NCBI GenBank assembly: GCA_903832735.1
Contig: CAILCO010000088.1
Span: forward strand, 1 to 37,218
Direction of reading: 5' to 3'
DNA: 37,218 nucleotides
From: an uncultured Sterolibacterium sp.
Lineage (GTDB): Bacteria; Pseudomonadota; Gammaproteobacteria; Burkholderiales; Rhodocyclaceae
Shown here: one piece after another, positions 1 to 6,942 of the stretch
Layout of the letters: each line of letters opens with the position of its first letter
Numbering within the stretch: the stretch's first letter is position 1
Notes under the pieces: model-generated
Told to the model about the DNA's origin: nothing
What the model saw: only the letters and a program-made list of their open reading frames with translations
Databases searched by the model: none
Position numbers and translations under genes: made by a program

Positions 1-75
1 CCCCCTCAATGCCTCCAGGCCGACCTTCGCCTTGAACTCAGGCGAGTGAACCTGCCGATGCTTAGCTTCCTTCAT
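1..75 (-). CDS. IS3-family transposase OrfA, N-terminal fragment
   Basis: Only the first 25 codons are in the window. Reading leftward from the ATG at 75, the protein starts MKEAKHRQV and continues with HSPEFKAKVGLEALRG. This is the typical N-terminus of the helix-turn-helix OrfA subunit of IS3-family transposases, which normally have an H/T-x-E-F-K-x-K-V-x-L-E-A-L pattern. OrfA usually acts with OrfB, a DDE integrase made by a programmed -1 frameshift; OrfB would lie further left. A GAGAAG stretch sits just upstream of the ATG as a possible ribosome binding site. Whether the element is intact cannot be judged. Confidence 0.7.
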   Translation of the reverse strand, partial: MKEAKHRQVHSPEFKAKVGLEALRG

Positions 76-134
76 ATCTTCTCGTTCCTCATGACAGCGG
101 ACAGCTTAAACCACTGTCTTGAAAACGGGGGCCA
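1..134 (-). mobile_element. Edge of an IS3-family insertion sequence (continues off the left end)
   Basis: The minus strand from about position 134 begins TGGCCCCCGTTTTCAAGACA, which has the 5'-TG end usual for IS3-family elements. It is followed 40 bases later by a transposase OrfA start. The sequence to the right of 134 reads as a Sel1-repeat gene that stops making family sense exactly here, so 134/135 is the likely insertion boundary. The other end of the element and any target-site duplication lie outside the window, so the boundary is an inference. Confidence 0.6.
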
Positions 135-432
135 CTATAGCCTTTTCGTGCCAGTAGATGGCTTGCGTGTTGTCCTTTGCTACACCCATGCCCTCAAAGT
201 ACATCTCACCCAAGCTACTTTGCGCCCTCGCATCCCCATCCTCTGCCTCCTTACGAAATGACTCTGCCGCCTGCACATAGTCCCTCTTATCGAAAGACAC
301 GACACCATCTTCAAAGCCACCTGCAATAGCGAGGCCGGTCGCCCCGGCCACGACAACGACGACAATACTCAAGAACAGGGATCGCGCCGAAGCATCCCGA
401 AATAAGCGGCGCCTTTTGGACAGCAGGTTCAT
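106..432 (-). pseudogene. Sel1-repeat protein truncated by the insertion sequence
   Basis: The start at 432 is preceded by AGGAG nine bases upstream. The protein has a basic N-terminus, one hydrophobic segment (about residues 18-38, signal anchor or signal peptide), then one Sel1-like repeat with the pattern A-x-x-x-F-R-K-x-A-E-D-G-D-A-x-A-Q-x-x-L-G-x-M-Y. The second repeat breaks after AIYWHEKAI. The final nine residues (VAPVFKTVV) are encoded by the end of the neighbouring insertion sequence. Sel1-repeat proteins are scaffolds, often exported, for protein-protein contact; the partner is unknown. The 108-residue reading frame is complete, but it is a 5' fragment of a longer gene. A start at 459 is possible but has no better ribosome site. 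Confidence 0.65.
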
Positions 433-649
433 ACTGGTCTTCTCCTGGAGCGCACCCATCTCAATTCATCGGCGGACGTAGCAGAGCGAATTTAGTCGCA
501 CAGGCAAATGAACGCAATTGGGCGAAAGACATAGGTATTTCGCCTTGCGTGAGGCTACCATTCCTGCTTTGCATTTTGAGCGACTGAGTGCAATCAGTCT
601 GAAGCCGCCATCCTGCCACCGCCGACCTTCGCAGCTTTGCGAGACAGAC

Positions 650-1270
650 TCAGCCTTCGCCGTTCCCCTTACGCTGCTGATCCAGCAGTCTGCTGGCCCT
701 GGCCAAGGTAAAGGCGATGGCCCTCGCGGATTCGATCATGTCCAGCGGGTCGGCAGCCGGTTCGCGCTTCATCTGCTCGTTGTCGGACAAGTACATGCCA
801 CGTTGCCTCTCCAAGCTGGTCAGGCTGGCGTCCTTGCTGGCGAGTTTGTAATCCTTGGTCGTGGTCACCTGCTCCTCACCACCGCCGGTCTGAGATACCC
901 TGAAGCCACAAATGACCGCGGCCGTATCGTCGTCCAACTTGTGAATCGGCAGTAGCTGCCCGTCCTTGTCGAACAGCTTGCGCGGATCAAAGAAGGCAAG
1001 GCGCGCGCGTTCCAGCGTGATCCGCTCGGTAGTGATTTTGAGATTGTCGAGCACTTCGGCCTGGCGTTTTTCCAAGAGCTGCTGAACCTTTGCATGTTTC
1101 AACAGCCTGGCGCCTTGACTGGCCGCTGATTTCTCGCTGAATCCCGCTACCCGAGCGGCATTCGTGGCGTTGTTGCCATTGGCCAGAAACGCCTCTGCGA
1201 ATAGCTGCCGCCTGACTTCCGCAGACGTGGCAGAAGATCCCGCCTTCGGGGATTTGTTCTTTCTCATCAT
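650..1270 (-). CDS. Phage terminase small subunit-like protein
   Basis: This 206-residue protein has the layout of the Terminase_2 small-subunit family. A helix-turn-helix region (NATNAARVAGFSEKSAASQG, about residues 33-52) is followed by LLKHAKVQQLL, a long helix, FFDPRKLF, and a conserved end (SLTSLERQRGMY). In phages this subunit recognises the packaging site and recruits the large subunit; no large subunit is in the window. The ATG at 1270 overlaps the previous gene's TGA (ATGA), which supports this start over one at 1357. It is the last gene of the five-gene island operon. The C-terminal 25 residues are a helical tail. A lone terS with int and alpA is typical of satellites that redirect helper-phage packaging, but it could also be a prophage remnant. 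Confidence 0.7.
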   Translation of the reverse strand: MMRKNKSPKAGSSATSAEVRRQLFAEAFLANGNNATNAARVAGFSEKSAASQGARLLKHAKVQQLLEKRQAEVLDNLKITTERITLERARLAFFDPRKLFDKDGQLLPIHKLDDDTAAVICGFRVSQTGGGEEQVTTTKDYKLASKDASLTSLERQRGMYLSDNEQMKREPAADPLDMIESARAIAFTLARASRLLDQQRKGNGEG

Positions 1271-1761
1271 TGCAGCGTTTCCCGCATAGTGTGCTTTTCG
1301 ATCAGTTCCATCAGCGCGAAGGCGTCGTAGCGGGATCGGGGAATGCGTAACTCGCACGCGGCTTTGCCTCGAATCTCCAGGGAAAGAATTACCGACTCAA
1401 GGACGACGTCGTCATGGGCTTCGATTACATACCGCAAGCTGGGGTCGCCGCGTAACTGGTTGATCACCCTGGCCATCCGGGTATCAGCGGGGCTCGTTGA
1501 TCCGGTTGTCAGGCTGTCAAAATCGGCTTCCATCGGGTTTGCACCGTCGGGCTGATCGCCAGGCTCTGCCGCGTCGGGATTGGCCGCCAGCGGCCCGGAT
1601 TCGGCTGCCAGCGCCGCGAGCACGCCGACCTTGTGTTCCCGAAGCGTCGGAAGCCATCGCGCGATAGAGTTGCTCGGGCCGTCGAGTGCAATGCTGGCAC
1701 CATCGAGTTCCACCACAAGGCCGTCAGCACGCAGGGCGTCAAGGATATCGGCGGGCGTCAT
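1267..1761 (-). CDS. Island protein with TubC_N-like docking domain
   Basis: Residues 1-50 read like the small TubC_N docking fold: LLxxLRxxG-type start (ILDALRADGLVVELDG), a short beta hairpin, then WLPTLREHKVGVLAAL. TubC_N is known as a docking domain at the N-terminus of NRPS/PKS enzymes, and similar short domains occur in small proteins of integrated elements. The middle (about 55-95) is low complexity, rich in Ala, Pro and Asp. The C-terminal 65 residues contain VINQLRGDPSLRYVIEAHDD and a mixed alpha/beta region that I do not recognise. Start and stop overlap neighbours by one and four bases, so it is almost certainly co-translated with the upstream and downstream island genes. Its function is unknown; a protein-protein adaptor is a guess. 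Confidence 0.6.
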   Translation of the reverse strand: MTPADILDALRADGLVVELDGASIALDGPSNSIARWLPTLREHKVGVLAALAAESGPLAANPDAAEPGDQPDGANPMEADFDSLTTGSTSPADTRMARVINQLRGDPSLRYVIEAHDDVVLESVILSLEIRGKAACELRIPRSRYDAFALMELIEKHTMRETLQ

Positions 1762-2336
1762 CAGATCACCACCTTGACACGCTCGACGGTCTCGCCATTT
1801 TCAGCAGCAACGTAGTCAGCTACCCATGAGTCAGCAACAAGACCTTGACTCTTTACTGGAGACTGGGTTTGACTGGTTTGGGTTGTACTAAGATGCCGAC
1901 CCTTAGCCGCCGGCATAGCCGCCGGTATAGCCGCCGGCATAGCCGGATTGTCAGCAGCAGCGCGGGTCTTGGGTGGTCGCTTTTTTTTGTTCGTGGCGTC
2001 GGCGCCGCGTTTTCCGCCCTCAACTTTGGCATTTCGCGCATCCTCAAGCTTCGCTCGATATGCGTCCAATTCAGGACATCGAATTTCCCGAGTTTCGTCA
2101 CTGAAAAACGCCATGACAGCAGGCAGCGCGGTCGCCACCTCGCCGGCGTCCAGCCCCAAGATTTTGGCAAGCGCGCACGGGTCAAGCGGCAGTGTGTGGT
2201 TCGCCCAGCATTCCAGTCGCATCGACCACAGCACGCCTCGTTCCGAAGCAGTCATCAGGCGATACGCGCGATTGGCGAGCATCGTGCTGGCGTATTCTTG
2301 GTACGCTGGCGGTTCGCGGTTCGGTGCGGCTGTCAT
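1761..2336 (-). CDS. DUF1376-like phage/island protein
   Basis: Residues about 10-105 resemble DUF1376, a domain common in phage replication-region proteins: YxxYASTMLANRAYRLMT, SERGVLWSMRLECW, then LPLDPCALAKILGLD and a FFSDETREIRCPELDAYRAK strand-helix end. A lysine-rich stretch (GGKRGADATNKKKRPPK, about 113-129) suggests nucleic-acid contact. It is followed by a short Ala-Met-Pro repeat made by a near-tandem DNA repeat at 1907-1945. The ATG at 2336 overlaps the TGA of the 43-residue membrane peptide (ATGA), so this start is preferred to 2348. Its stop shares one base with the next start. A role in island replication or its control is a family-based guess; no helicase or primase motif is visible. 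Confidence 0.6.
   Translation of the reverse strand: MTAAPNREPPAYQEYASTMLANRAYRLMTASERGVLWSMRLECWANHTLPLDPCALAKILGLDAGEVATALPAVMAFFSDETREIRCPELDAYRAKLEDARNAKVEGGKRGADATNKKKRPPKTRAAADNPAMPAAIPAAMPAAKGRHLSTTQTSQTQSPVKSQGLVADSWVADYVAAENGETVERVKVVI
1907..1945. repeat. Short near-tandem repeat (about 3 x 12 bases)
   Basis: A unit close to GCCGGCATAGCC recurs here, with one copy carrying T for C (GCCGGTATAGCC). On the minus strand it encodes the PAMPAAIPAAMPAA stretch of the DUF1376-like protein. The unit keeps the frame, so copy-number changes would alter linker length only. Confidence 0.7.
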
Positions 2337-2464
2337 TGCGCACCCCAAACGATCAGCGCCAGCAGGGCAAGCAGGGCGGCGTCATACGCTGCAATGCCGA
2401 TCAGCAGGGCTTTGAGTTGACTTCGGATTGGGTTCGTTTGGGGCTTGCGGCGAAAGGCGGTCAT
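2333..2464 (-). CDS. Hidden 43-residue single-span membrane peptide
   Basis: Too short for usual gene calling, but strongly supported by packing. Its ATG at 2464 lies one base after the TAA of alpA (2466-2468), and its TGA overlaps the next ATG at 2336 (ATGA). The peptide begins MTAFRRKPQTNPIRSQLKAL (five positive residues) and continues into a hydrophobic helix (LLIGIAAY, then ALLALLALIVWG). That is a classic positive-inside single membrane span. It has no recognisable family. Small holin-like or membrane-stress peptides are common in phage and satellite operons, so a lysis or membrane-targeting role is possible but unproven. Confidence 0.6.
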   Translation of the reverse strand: MTAFRRKPQTNPIRSQLKALLIGIAAYDAALLALLALIVWGAQ

Positions 2465-2465
2465 C

Positions 2466-2684
2466 TTATTTGTCCCCAGATACCGAAGCAATGAGGGCAC
2501 GAATGCTATCCACCGACCACACGGTCGTCCTGGGGCCTAACTTGGTTGAAGCTGGATAGCGGCCAGCCTTGACGCCTGCCCACCAACTCGATTTTGAAAC
2601 GGGGATTACTGCAAGAATTTGCGACAGCCTGACGTAACCCTCAGCGGGTAGTTGCAGGGATCCAGCAGATTTTGAATTTTTCAT
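2466..2684 (-). CDS. alpA: AlpA-family regulator / excisionase
   Basis: This 72-residue protein matches the AlpA fold: GYVRLSQILAVIPVSKSSWW (winged-helix recognition, about 16-35), then VKAGRYPASTKLGPRTTVW and an SIRALIA end helix. AlpA proteins activate integrase genes or act as excision factors in P4-like elements, so it is expected to bind DNA near int. It is the first gene of the leftward island operon, and its start at 2684 follows a 228-base non-coding region. That region holds a GGGGTAAC motif 42 bases upstream of the start, shared with the int leader. The gene symbol is by family resemblance only. Confidence 0.8.
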   Translation of the reverse strand: MKNSKSAGSLQLPAEGYVRLSQILAVIPVSKSSWWAGVKAGRYPASTKLGPRTTVWSVDSIRALIASVSGDK

Positions 2685-2912
2685 AGGTCAATCCCGAGAG
2701 AACAAACGATAGTGCCGTTCGCTTCGGGGTAACCTTTAGGGGCTGCCCGGTGACTTTATCCGGTGTCTGTTCCCTCAGGGGCCGCGCTACAGGTAGGTGG
2801 CATCGCATAGCCGAGCCGCTGTCAAGGCGGGGTGGCGTCTATCCGATAGCGAACCTTTTACAGGATCAATCCGGACATTGCAAATTTTGTTGGGACGTAG
2901 TTGCCCAGTCGT
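2685..2912. promoter_or_regulatory. Non-coding control region between int and the alpA operon
   Basis: These 228 bases separate the integrase stop from alpA. They contain one GGGGTAAC motif (2726-2733), the same word as in the int leader, and no convincing ORF. Because all island genes point left, this is where a promoter for the alpA operon should lie. I could not pick convincing -35/-10 boxes. Confidence 0.4.
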
Positions 2913-4175
2913 TCATGCCGAGTTCCCATGCAGTTGAATCACTTCTGCTCCAGCTTTCAACTTGTCGAGATAATCGGCCCATTGCTGCATCATCTTCTTC
3001 CGTTCGGGAAGGTGCGCCGTGCGGTTGTAGGCCCGCCCGTTCGGGTCTTTGACGGCATGAGCTAATTGGTGTTCGATCAGTTCAGGCCGCACTTGCAGCA
3101 CTTCGTCGAGGATGGTCCGCGCCATCGCCCGAAAGCCGTGCCCGCTCATTTCATCCTTGGCGATACCCAAGCGCCGCATGGCCGCGAGGATCGCGTTATC
3201 GCTCATCGGGCGGCCGTTGGTGCGCGCTCCCGGAAAGACATAAACCCCGGTGCCGGTAAGTGCGTGAAGTTCTCGCAGAATCGCCACCGCTTGCGTCGCC
3301 AGCGGGACGATATGTTCGCTGTCGGTCTTGGTAACGTGATACCGCCATTCAGCGGCGTCAAGATCAATGTCCGCCCATACCGCCTTCCTCAGCTCGCCGG
3401 GGCGTACGAATACCAGCGGTGCAAGGCGAAGGGCACAGGCGACCGCCAAGGTGCCCTGGTAGCCGTCAAGTGTCCGCAGCAATACCGCCGCCTTGGTCGG
3501 ATCAGTCACCGCCGCGAAGTTTTCTGCCTTTACCGGGGGCAGGGCGCCGCGCAGGTCGGGCGCAATGTCCCGTTCCGCTCGCCCGGTTGCGATGGCATAG
3601 CGGAATACCTGCCCGCAGTTGGCAAGTGCCCGGTGCGCGGTTTCCAGCGCCCCCCGGTTTTCAATTCGGCGCACCACGGCCAGCAGTTCGGGCGCCTTGA
3701 TTTCGGCAATGGGACGGCCACCGATCCAAGGAAAAATATCGCGCTCGAAGCGCCGCAGAATGCGGTCGCCGTGATGCTCTGCCCAATTGGGGGAATATTT
3801 GCCGTACCACTCCCGCGCCACCACTTCAAAGCTGTTCGCGGCACGTTCCACCTTGGTCGCCTTGGTTGCCTTCCGGTGTTCGCCCGGGTCAATGCCATCG
3901 GCCAGAAGTTTCCGGGCATCGTCGCGCCGGGTTCTGGCGTCTTTCAATCCAACATCGGGATAGACGCCAAGGGATAGCAGCTTTTCCTTGCTGTCGAATT
4001 TGTAGCGAAGTCGCCACCACTTACCCCCGGCAGGGGTAACAAGCAGGAACAGGCCGCGCTCATCAAACAGCTTGTAGGGGCCATCGACGGCGACGAGAAC
4101 CGGTTTCCCTTCCTTGTCCCTGTCGGGCTTGGCGCCGGGCTTGGCATTGCGGACTGCGGTGTCGGTCAGGGTCAT
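2913..4175 (-). CDS. P4-type tyrosine integrase
   Basis: This 420-residue site-specific recombinase shows the usual three parts. The N-terminal arm-binding domain (DUF4102-like, LTDTAVRNAKPGAKP then LLVTPAGGKWWRLRY) covers residues 1-85. A core-binding helical region follows (about 95-195). The catalytic domain carries the tyrosine-recombinase residues: Arg in VRPGELRKAVW, His and Arg in GHGFRAMART, His in IEHQLAH, and the nucleophile Tyr in GRAYNRTAHL. All are present, so it is likely active. It sits 166 bases from the tmRNA 3' end, the usual target for this group. A GGAG ten bases before the ATG at 4175 favours that start; an ATG at 4196 is an alternative. Confidence 0.88.
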   Translation of the reverse strand: MTLTDTAVRNAKPGAKPDRDKEGKPVLVAVDGPYKLFDERGLFLLVTPAGGKWWRLRYKFDSKEKLLSLGVYPDVGLKDARTRRDDARKLLADGIDPGEHRKATKATKVERAANSFEVVAREWYGKYSPNWAEHHGDRILRRFERDIFPWIGGRPIAEIKAPELLAVVRRIENRGALETAHRALANCGQVFRYAIATGRAERDIAPDLRGALPPVKAENFAAVTDPTKAAVLLRTLDGYQGTLAVACALRLAPLVFVRPGELRKAVWADIDLDAAEWRYHVTKTDSEHIVPLATQAVAILRELHALTGTGVYVFPGARTNGRPMSDNAILAAMRRLGIAKDEMSGHGFRAMARTILDEVLQVRPELIEHQLAHAVKDPNGRAYNRTAHLPERKKMMQQWADYLDKLKAGAEVIQLHGNSA

Positions 4176-4178
4176 TTG

Positions 4179-4261
4179 GGGGTAACTCCATTTCATGTTT
4201 CGGGGTTACCCCGCAGGGTTACCCCACTTCAAAGCCGGATGCTGCTGGACAATGTTACCCC
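4179..4261. repeat. Cluster of GTTACCCC motifs upstream of int
   Basis: The 8-base word occurs at 4205-4212 (inside the palindrome GGGGTTACCCC, 4202-4212), 4218-4225 and 4254-4261, with an inverted copy at 4179-4186. A further copy (2726-2733) lies upstream of alpA. The clustering between int and ssrA fits integrase arm-type sites or an AlpA operator. Assigning the binding protein is an inference. Confidence 0.55.
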
Positions 4262-4282
4262 TTGATAGACGAAAACGTCAAT

Positions 4283-4306
4283 AAAAAACCCGCACTTGGC
4301 GGGTTT
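4283..4306 (-). terminator. Intrinsic terminator downstream of ssrA
   Basis: On the minus strand AAACCCGCC, a short loop and GCGGGTTT are followed by a T run. It lies 35 bases beyond the tmRNA 3' end and would end ssrA transcription before the integrase. Confidence 0.75.
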
Positions 4307-4340
4307 AAGATACTGCGTTGGATTGCTTTGGATACTTGAT

Positions 4341-4702
4341 TGGTGGAGGCGGCGGGAATCGAACCCGCGTCCGTAAGTTCTCTACAGGCAGTACTACATA
4401 CTTAGCCTCGTCGTTTGATTTAGCCGGTGGTCCGCCGCCGGGCAGGCTGACCACAAGCGATCCGCTGAATTTTCGTGGCCTGCCACGCGGCGGGGCAGGT
4501 CCTTAGCTGATGTAAATGACTCTGCTGCTGCTTGCGCAACCCGGCCCATCAGCAAACCGGTGCAGAGCCAGCCGGTATTAAGCGGCTAGAGCGAAACGCT
4601 CGTCGTTGGCGTTTGTGGTTTTCCAGATGGATTTACGAGGTAGTCTGGTCCTCGGTATGCACTGCTCTGCTTCGCAACCCACGTCGAAGCCAAGTCGCCC
4701 CC
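4341..4702 (-). ncRNA. ssrA: tmRNA (trans-translation)
   Basis: The 362-base RNA starts GGGGGCGACTTGGCTTCGAC and ends with the tRNA-like T arm GGGTTCGATTCCCGC and CCTCCACCA. The 5' GGGGGCG pairs with the 3' CGCCUCC to form the acceptor stem. The reading frame at 4578-4610 encodes the proteolysis tag ANDERFALAA followed by TAA, a form typical of betaproteobacteria. It rescues stalled ribosomes with SmpB. The 3' end is encoded with CCA, and the adjacent integrase suggests it serves as the chromosomal attachment site; the RNA is intact after integration. A second copy of the 3' end, which would mark the far end of the island, is not in the window. Confidence 0.95.
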
Positions 4703-4754
4703 AGTGGTAATACTCCGGATTGGTACAGGTTCCGGTGAGAAAGTTCAATTCATT

Positions 4755-5414
4755 CTACCATGGCGACCTAAGCAGGCTGAGGATTTCCGAAGGCTCATTG
4801 ATGATCGCATCCGCCTGCCAGTTCTCGAAGGGTTCATCTCCACCGAGATAGCCGTAGGCGGCGGTGGCGGTAAACAGGCCGGCGCTGCGGCCGGCATCGA
4901 TATCGCGCAGATCGTCGCCGACATAAATGGATTGCTCCGGCGCCACCTGTAACACGGCACAGGCCAGGAGCAGCGGCGCGGGATCCGGTTTCGGCCGCAG
5001 CGCGGTGTCACCGCTGACGATGCAGGCGCTCCGTTGTCTCAAACCGAGCTGTTCGATCAGCGGCAGGGTGAAGCGCTGTGCCTTGTTGGTGACGATGCCC
5101 CATCTGATGCCGCGTTCCTCGATGGCTTCGAGCAGTTCCTCGACGCCGGGAAACAACACCGTTCCGGCGCATAGCGAGTCTTGATAGTGGGCGAGGAAGC
5201 GCCTTACCAGTGCCGCGAAGGCGGCGTCATCCGGCGTGAGTCCGAAGCCGATGCGGATCAGTCCGCGCGCACCGCCCGAGACATGCGGCCGGAGGTGAGA
5301 CAGGGCAAGAGGCTCCCGGCCTTCTTCCACGAGCAGGCGGTTCAGCGCTGCCGCGAGGTCGGGGGCGGTGTCGGCCAGGGTGCCGTCGAGGTCAAACAGG
5401 ACTGCGGCAGTCAT
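4755..5414 (-). CDS. gph: Phosphoglycolate phosphatase
   Basis: This 219-residue HAD-superfamily hydrolase removes phosphate from 2-phosphoglycolate, a product of DNA repair and oxidative damage. HAD motif I is [10 protein letters not shown] (both aspartates present). A helical cap (about 20-85) follows. Motif II is in GIVTNK, motif III Lys in LRPKPDP, and motif IV is [12 protein letters not shown]. Length matches Gph (about 220). Its ATG overlaps the ubiG stop (ATGA), so the two are co-translated, the common arrangement in this group. Related HAD phosphatases can take other small sugar phosphates, so the substrate is inferred from context and similarity. Confidence 0.9.
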   Translation of the reverse strand: MTAAVLFDLDGTLADTAPDLAAALNRLLVEEGREPLALSHLRPHVSGGARGLIRIGFGLTPDDAAFAALVRRFLAHYQDSLCAGTVLFPGVEELLEAIEERGIRWGIVTNKAQRFTLPLIEQLGLRQRSACIVSGDTALRPKPDPAPLLLACAVLQVAPEQSIYVGDDLRDIDAGRSAGLFTATAAYGYLGGDEPFENWQADAIINEPSEILSLLRSPW

Positions 5415-6121
5415 GCGCTCGGGGAGGCCGTGCGGACGAGGTAGTTGACGCTGGTGTCGCGGCCGAGCGAGAAGGTCTTGCTGAACGGGTTGTAACTCAT
5501 GCCGATGATTTCCGTCACGGAGAGGCCGGCCTTGCGGCAGTGGCGCGCGAGTTCCGCGGGGCGCAGAAAGCGGGCGTAGTCGTGGGTGCCGCGGGGCAGC
5601 AAATTGAGGATGTATTCTGCGCCGATCACCGCGAAAAGATAGGACTTCGGATTGCGGTTGATGGTCGAGAAGAACACCTCGCCGCCCGGTTTTACCAGGG
5701 CCGCGCAGGCGCGCACCGTGCTCTCGGGGTCGGGCACATGCTCGAGCATTTCGAGGCAGGTGACGACATCGAAAGCGCCCGGCATTTCCTCGGCCAGAGT
5801 TTCGGTGGCGATGTTGCGGTAGTCGACATTCTGGCCGCTTTCCAAGAGGTGCAGGCGGGCCACGCCCAGCGGACGTTCGGAGAGGTCGATGCCGGTGACC
5901 CTGGCTCCTTTCGCCGCCATGCTTTCGGAGAGTATGCCGCCGCCGCAGCCGACATCGAGTACCTTTTTTCCGGCGAGACCGACGGCTTGGTCGATCCAGT
6001 CCAGTCTCAGCGGATTGATGTCGTGCAGCGGCTTGAATTCAGAATTGGGGTCCCACCAGCGGTGGGCGAGTTCGCCGAATTTGTCGAGTTCGCTAGGGTC
6101 GGCATTGATTTGTTGGTTCAT
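5411..6121 (-). CDS. ubiG: Ubiquinone biosynthesis O-methyltransferase
   Basis: UbiG carries out both O-methylations in ubiquinone synthesis using S-adenosylmethionine. The 236-residue protein has the N-terminal ELAHRWWDP signature, the SAM-binding loop [13 protein letters not shown] (about 54-66), acidic motif GIDLSE, and the [10 protein letters not shown] segment. A hydrophobic stretch around residues 160-175 ([18 protein letters not shown]) matches the membrane-association segment of UbiG. AAGGAG lies six bases before the ATG. The gene starts 21 bases after an intrinsic terminator that follows the upstream OmpA gene, so it relies on read-through or a local promoter. Confidence 0.93.
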   Translation of the reverse strand: MNQQINADPSELDKFGELAHRWWDPNSEFKPLHDINPLRLDWIDQAVGLAGKKVLDVGCGGGILSESMAAKGARVTGIDLSERPLGVARLHLLESGQNVDYRNIATETLAEEMPGAFDVVTCLEMLEHVPDPESTVRACAALVKPGGEVFFSTINRNPKSYLFAVIGAEYILNLLPRGTHDYARFLRPAELARHCRKAGLSVTEIIGMSYNPFSKTFSLGRDTSVNYLVRTASPSA

Positions 6122-6141
6122 GGGCTACTCCTTGCAGCAGA

Positions 6142-6170
6142 AAAAAAGCCCTGCAGTGCAGGGCTTTTTT
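6142..6170 (-). terminator. Intrinsic terminator after the first OmpA-family gene
   Basis: A perfect inverted repeat (AGCCCTGCA/TGCAGGGCT) flanked by A and T runs on both sides. It lies between ompA (stop at 6187) and ubiG (start 6121), and looks functional in either direction. Confidence 0.85.
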
Positions 6171-6186
6171 CAGGTCCTGACCCGGT

Positions 6187-6870
6187 TTATTTCGATTCTC
6201 TGGTTCCGATCACTTCGATCTCGACGCGGCGATCAGGCTGCAGGCAATCGATCACCTTCTTGCTCTTCGGGCCCTTGCACTGGTCAGCCTTGGTCACCGG
6301 CTGTTTCTCGCCCTTGCCTTCGGTGTAGACCCGGTTCGGCTCTACGCCCTTGGACACCAGATAAGCCTTGACCGACTCGGCGCGCCTCTCGGACAGCTTC
6401 TGGTTGTACTTGTCGCTGCCGATACGGTCGGCGTGGCCGACGGCAATGATCACTTCCAGCTTGATGTCCTTGATCTTGGCGGCCAGTTCGTCGAGCTTGG
6501 CCTTGCCTTCGGTGCGCAGCACGGCCTTGTCGAAGTCGAACAGCGCGTCGGCGGCCAGCGTCACCTTGGCCGCGGCGGGCTTGGGTGTCGGGGCAGGAAC
6601 CGGCACCGGGGCAGGAGCCGGGGCTGGCTTCGGCTCTTCGACTTTCGGTGCAGGGGGAGGAACTTCCTTCTTCACCAGATCAGGATCGCATTCGGCGATG
6701 GCCATGGCCGGCGTCCAGAACCCCGTGTGCCAGCAGAGACCGAAGCCGCTCTTGGCGACAGCGCCGCGGCCATCGACCAGATAACCTTCGTTCGTCTGAG
6801 CGAAAGCGGAAACGCTGATGCCGAGCAAAGCAGCGAGCAGCAAGGAATATTTCGTTGTTTGTATGTTCAT
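6187..6870 (-). CDS. OmpA-family outer-membrane/peptidoglycan-binding protein, copy 1
   Basis: This 227-residue exported protein has a signal peptide (MNIQTTKYSLLLAALLGISV, likely cleavage after AFA), then a short conserved segment (RGAVAKSGFGLCW, AECDPDLVKKE). A Pro/Ala/Val-rich linker (about 70-100) leads to the OmpA C-terminal peptidoglycan-binding domain with LFDFDKAVL, HADRIGSDKYNQKLSERRA and RRVEIEV. It lacks an eight-strand barrel, so it probably tethers the envelope rather than forming a pore. The start at 6870 has AGAGGGG just upstream, better than 6891. A paralog of identical length lies at 8314-8997 on the other side of mtaD. The second cysteine pair (QCKG, IDCL) is also shared. 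Confidence 0.85.
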   Translation of the reverse strand: MNIQTTKYSLLLAALLGISVSAFAQTNEGYLVDGRGAVAKSGFGLCWHTGFWTPAMAIAECDPDLVKKEVPPPAPKVEEPKPAPAPAPVPVPAPTPKPAAAKVTLAADALFDFDKAVLRTEGKAKLDELAAKIKDIKLEVIIAVGHADRIGSDKYNQKLSERRAESVKAYLVSKGVEPNRVYTEGKGEKQPVTKADQCKGPKSKKVIDCLQPDRRVEIEVIGTRESK

Positions 6871-6942
6871 GATCCCCTCTTTCGGATGCAATTAACTTGA
6901 ATGGCGAATGGATATTCAGCCGACTGGAAAGCTGATTCCAAC

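Noticed and set aside
1-650. Second copy of the ssrA 3' end (far island end)
   Set aside because: I looked for the tmRNA T-arm and acceptor sequence here and found none; the far end is probably outside the window.
518-955. 145-codon plus-strand frame opposite the terminase gene
   Set aside because: No ribosome site or domain; it is opposite a recognisable terminase small subunit.
4014-4041. Inverted GGGGTAAC copy inside int
   Set aside because: It encodes the conserved VTPAGGKWW motif of the integrase, so it was not counted as a regulatory site.
4318-4738. Short plus-strand frames over the tmRNA gene
   Set aside because: The sequence is accounted for by tmRNA on the other strand.
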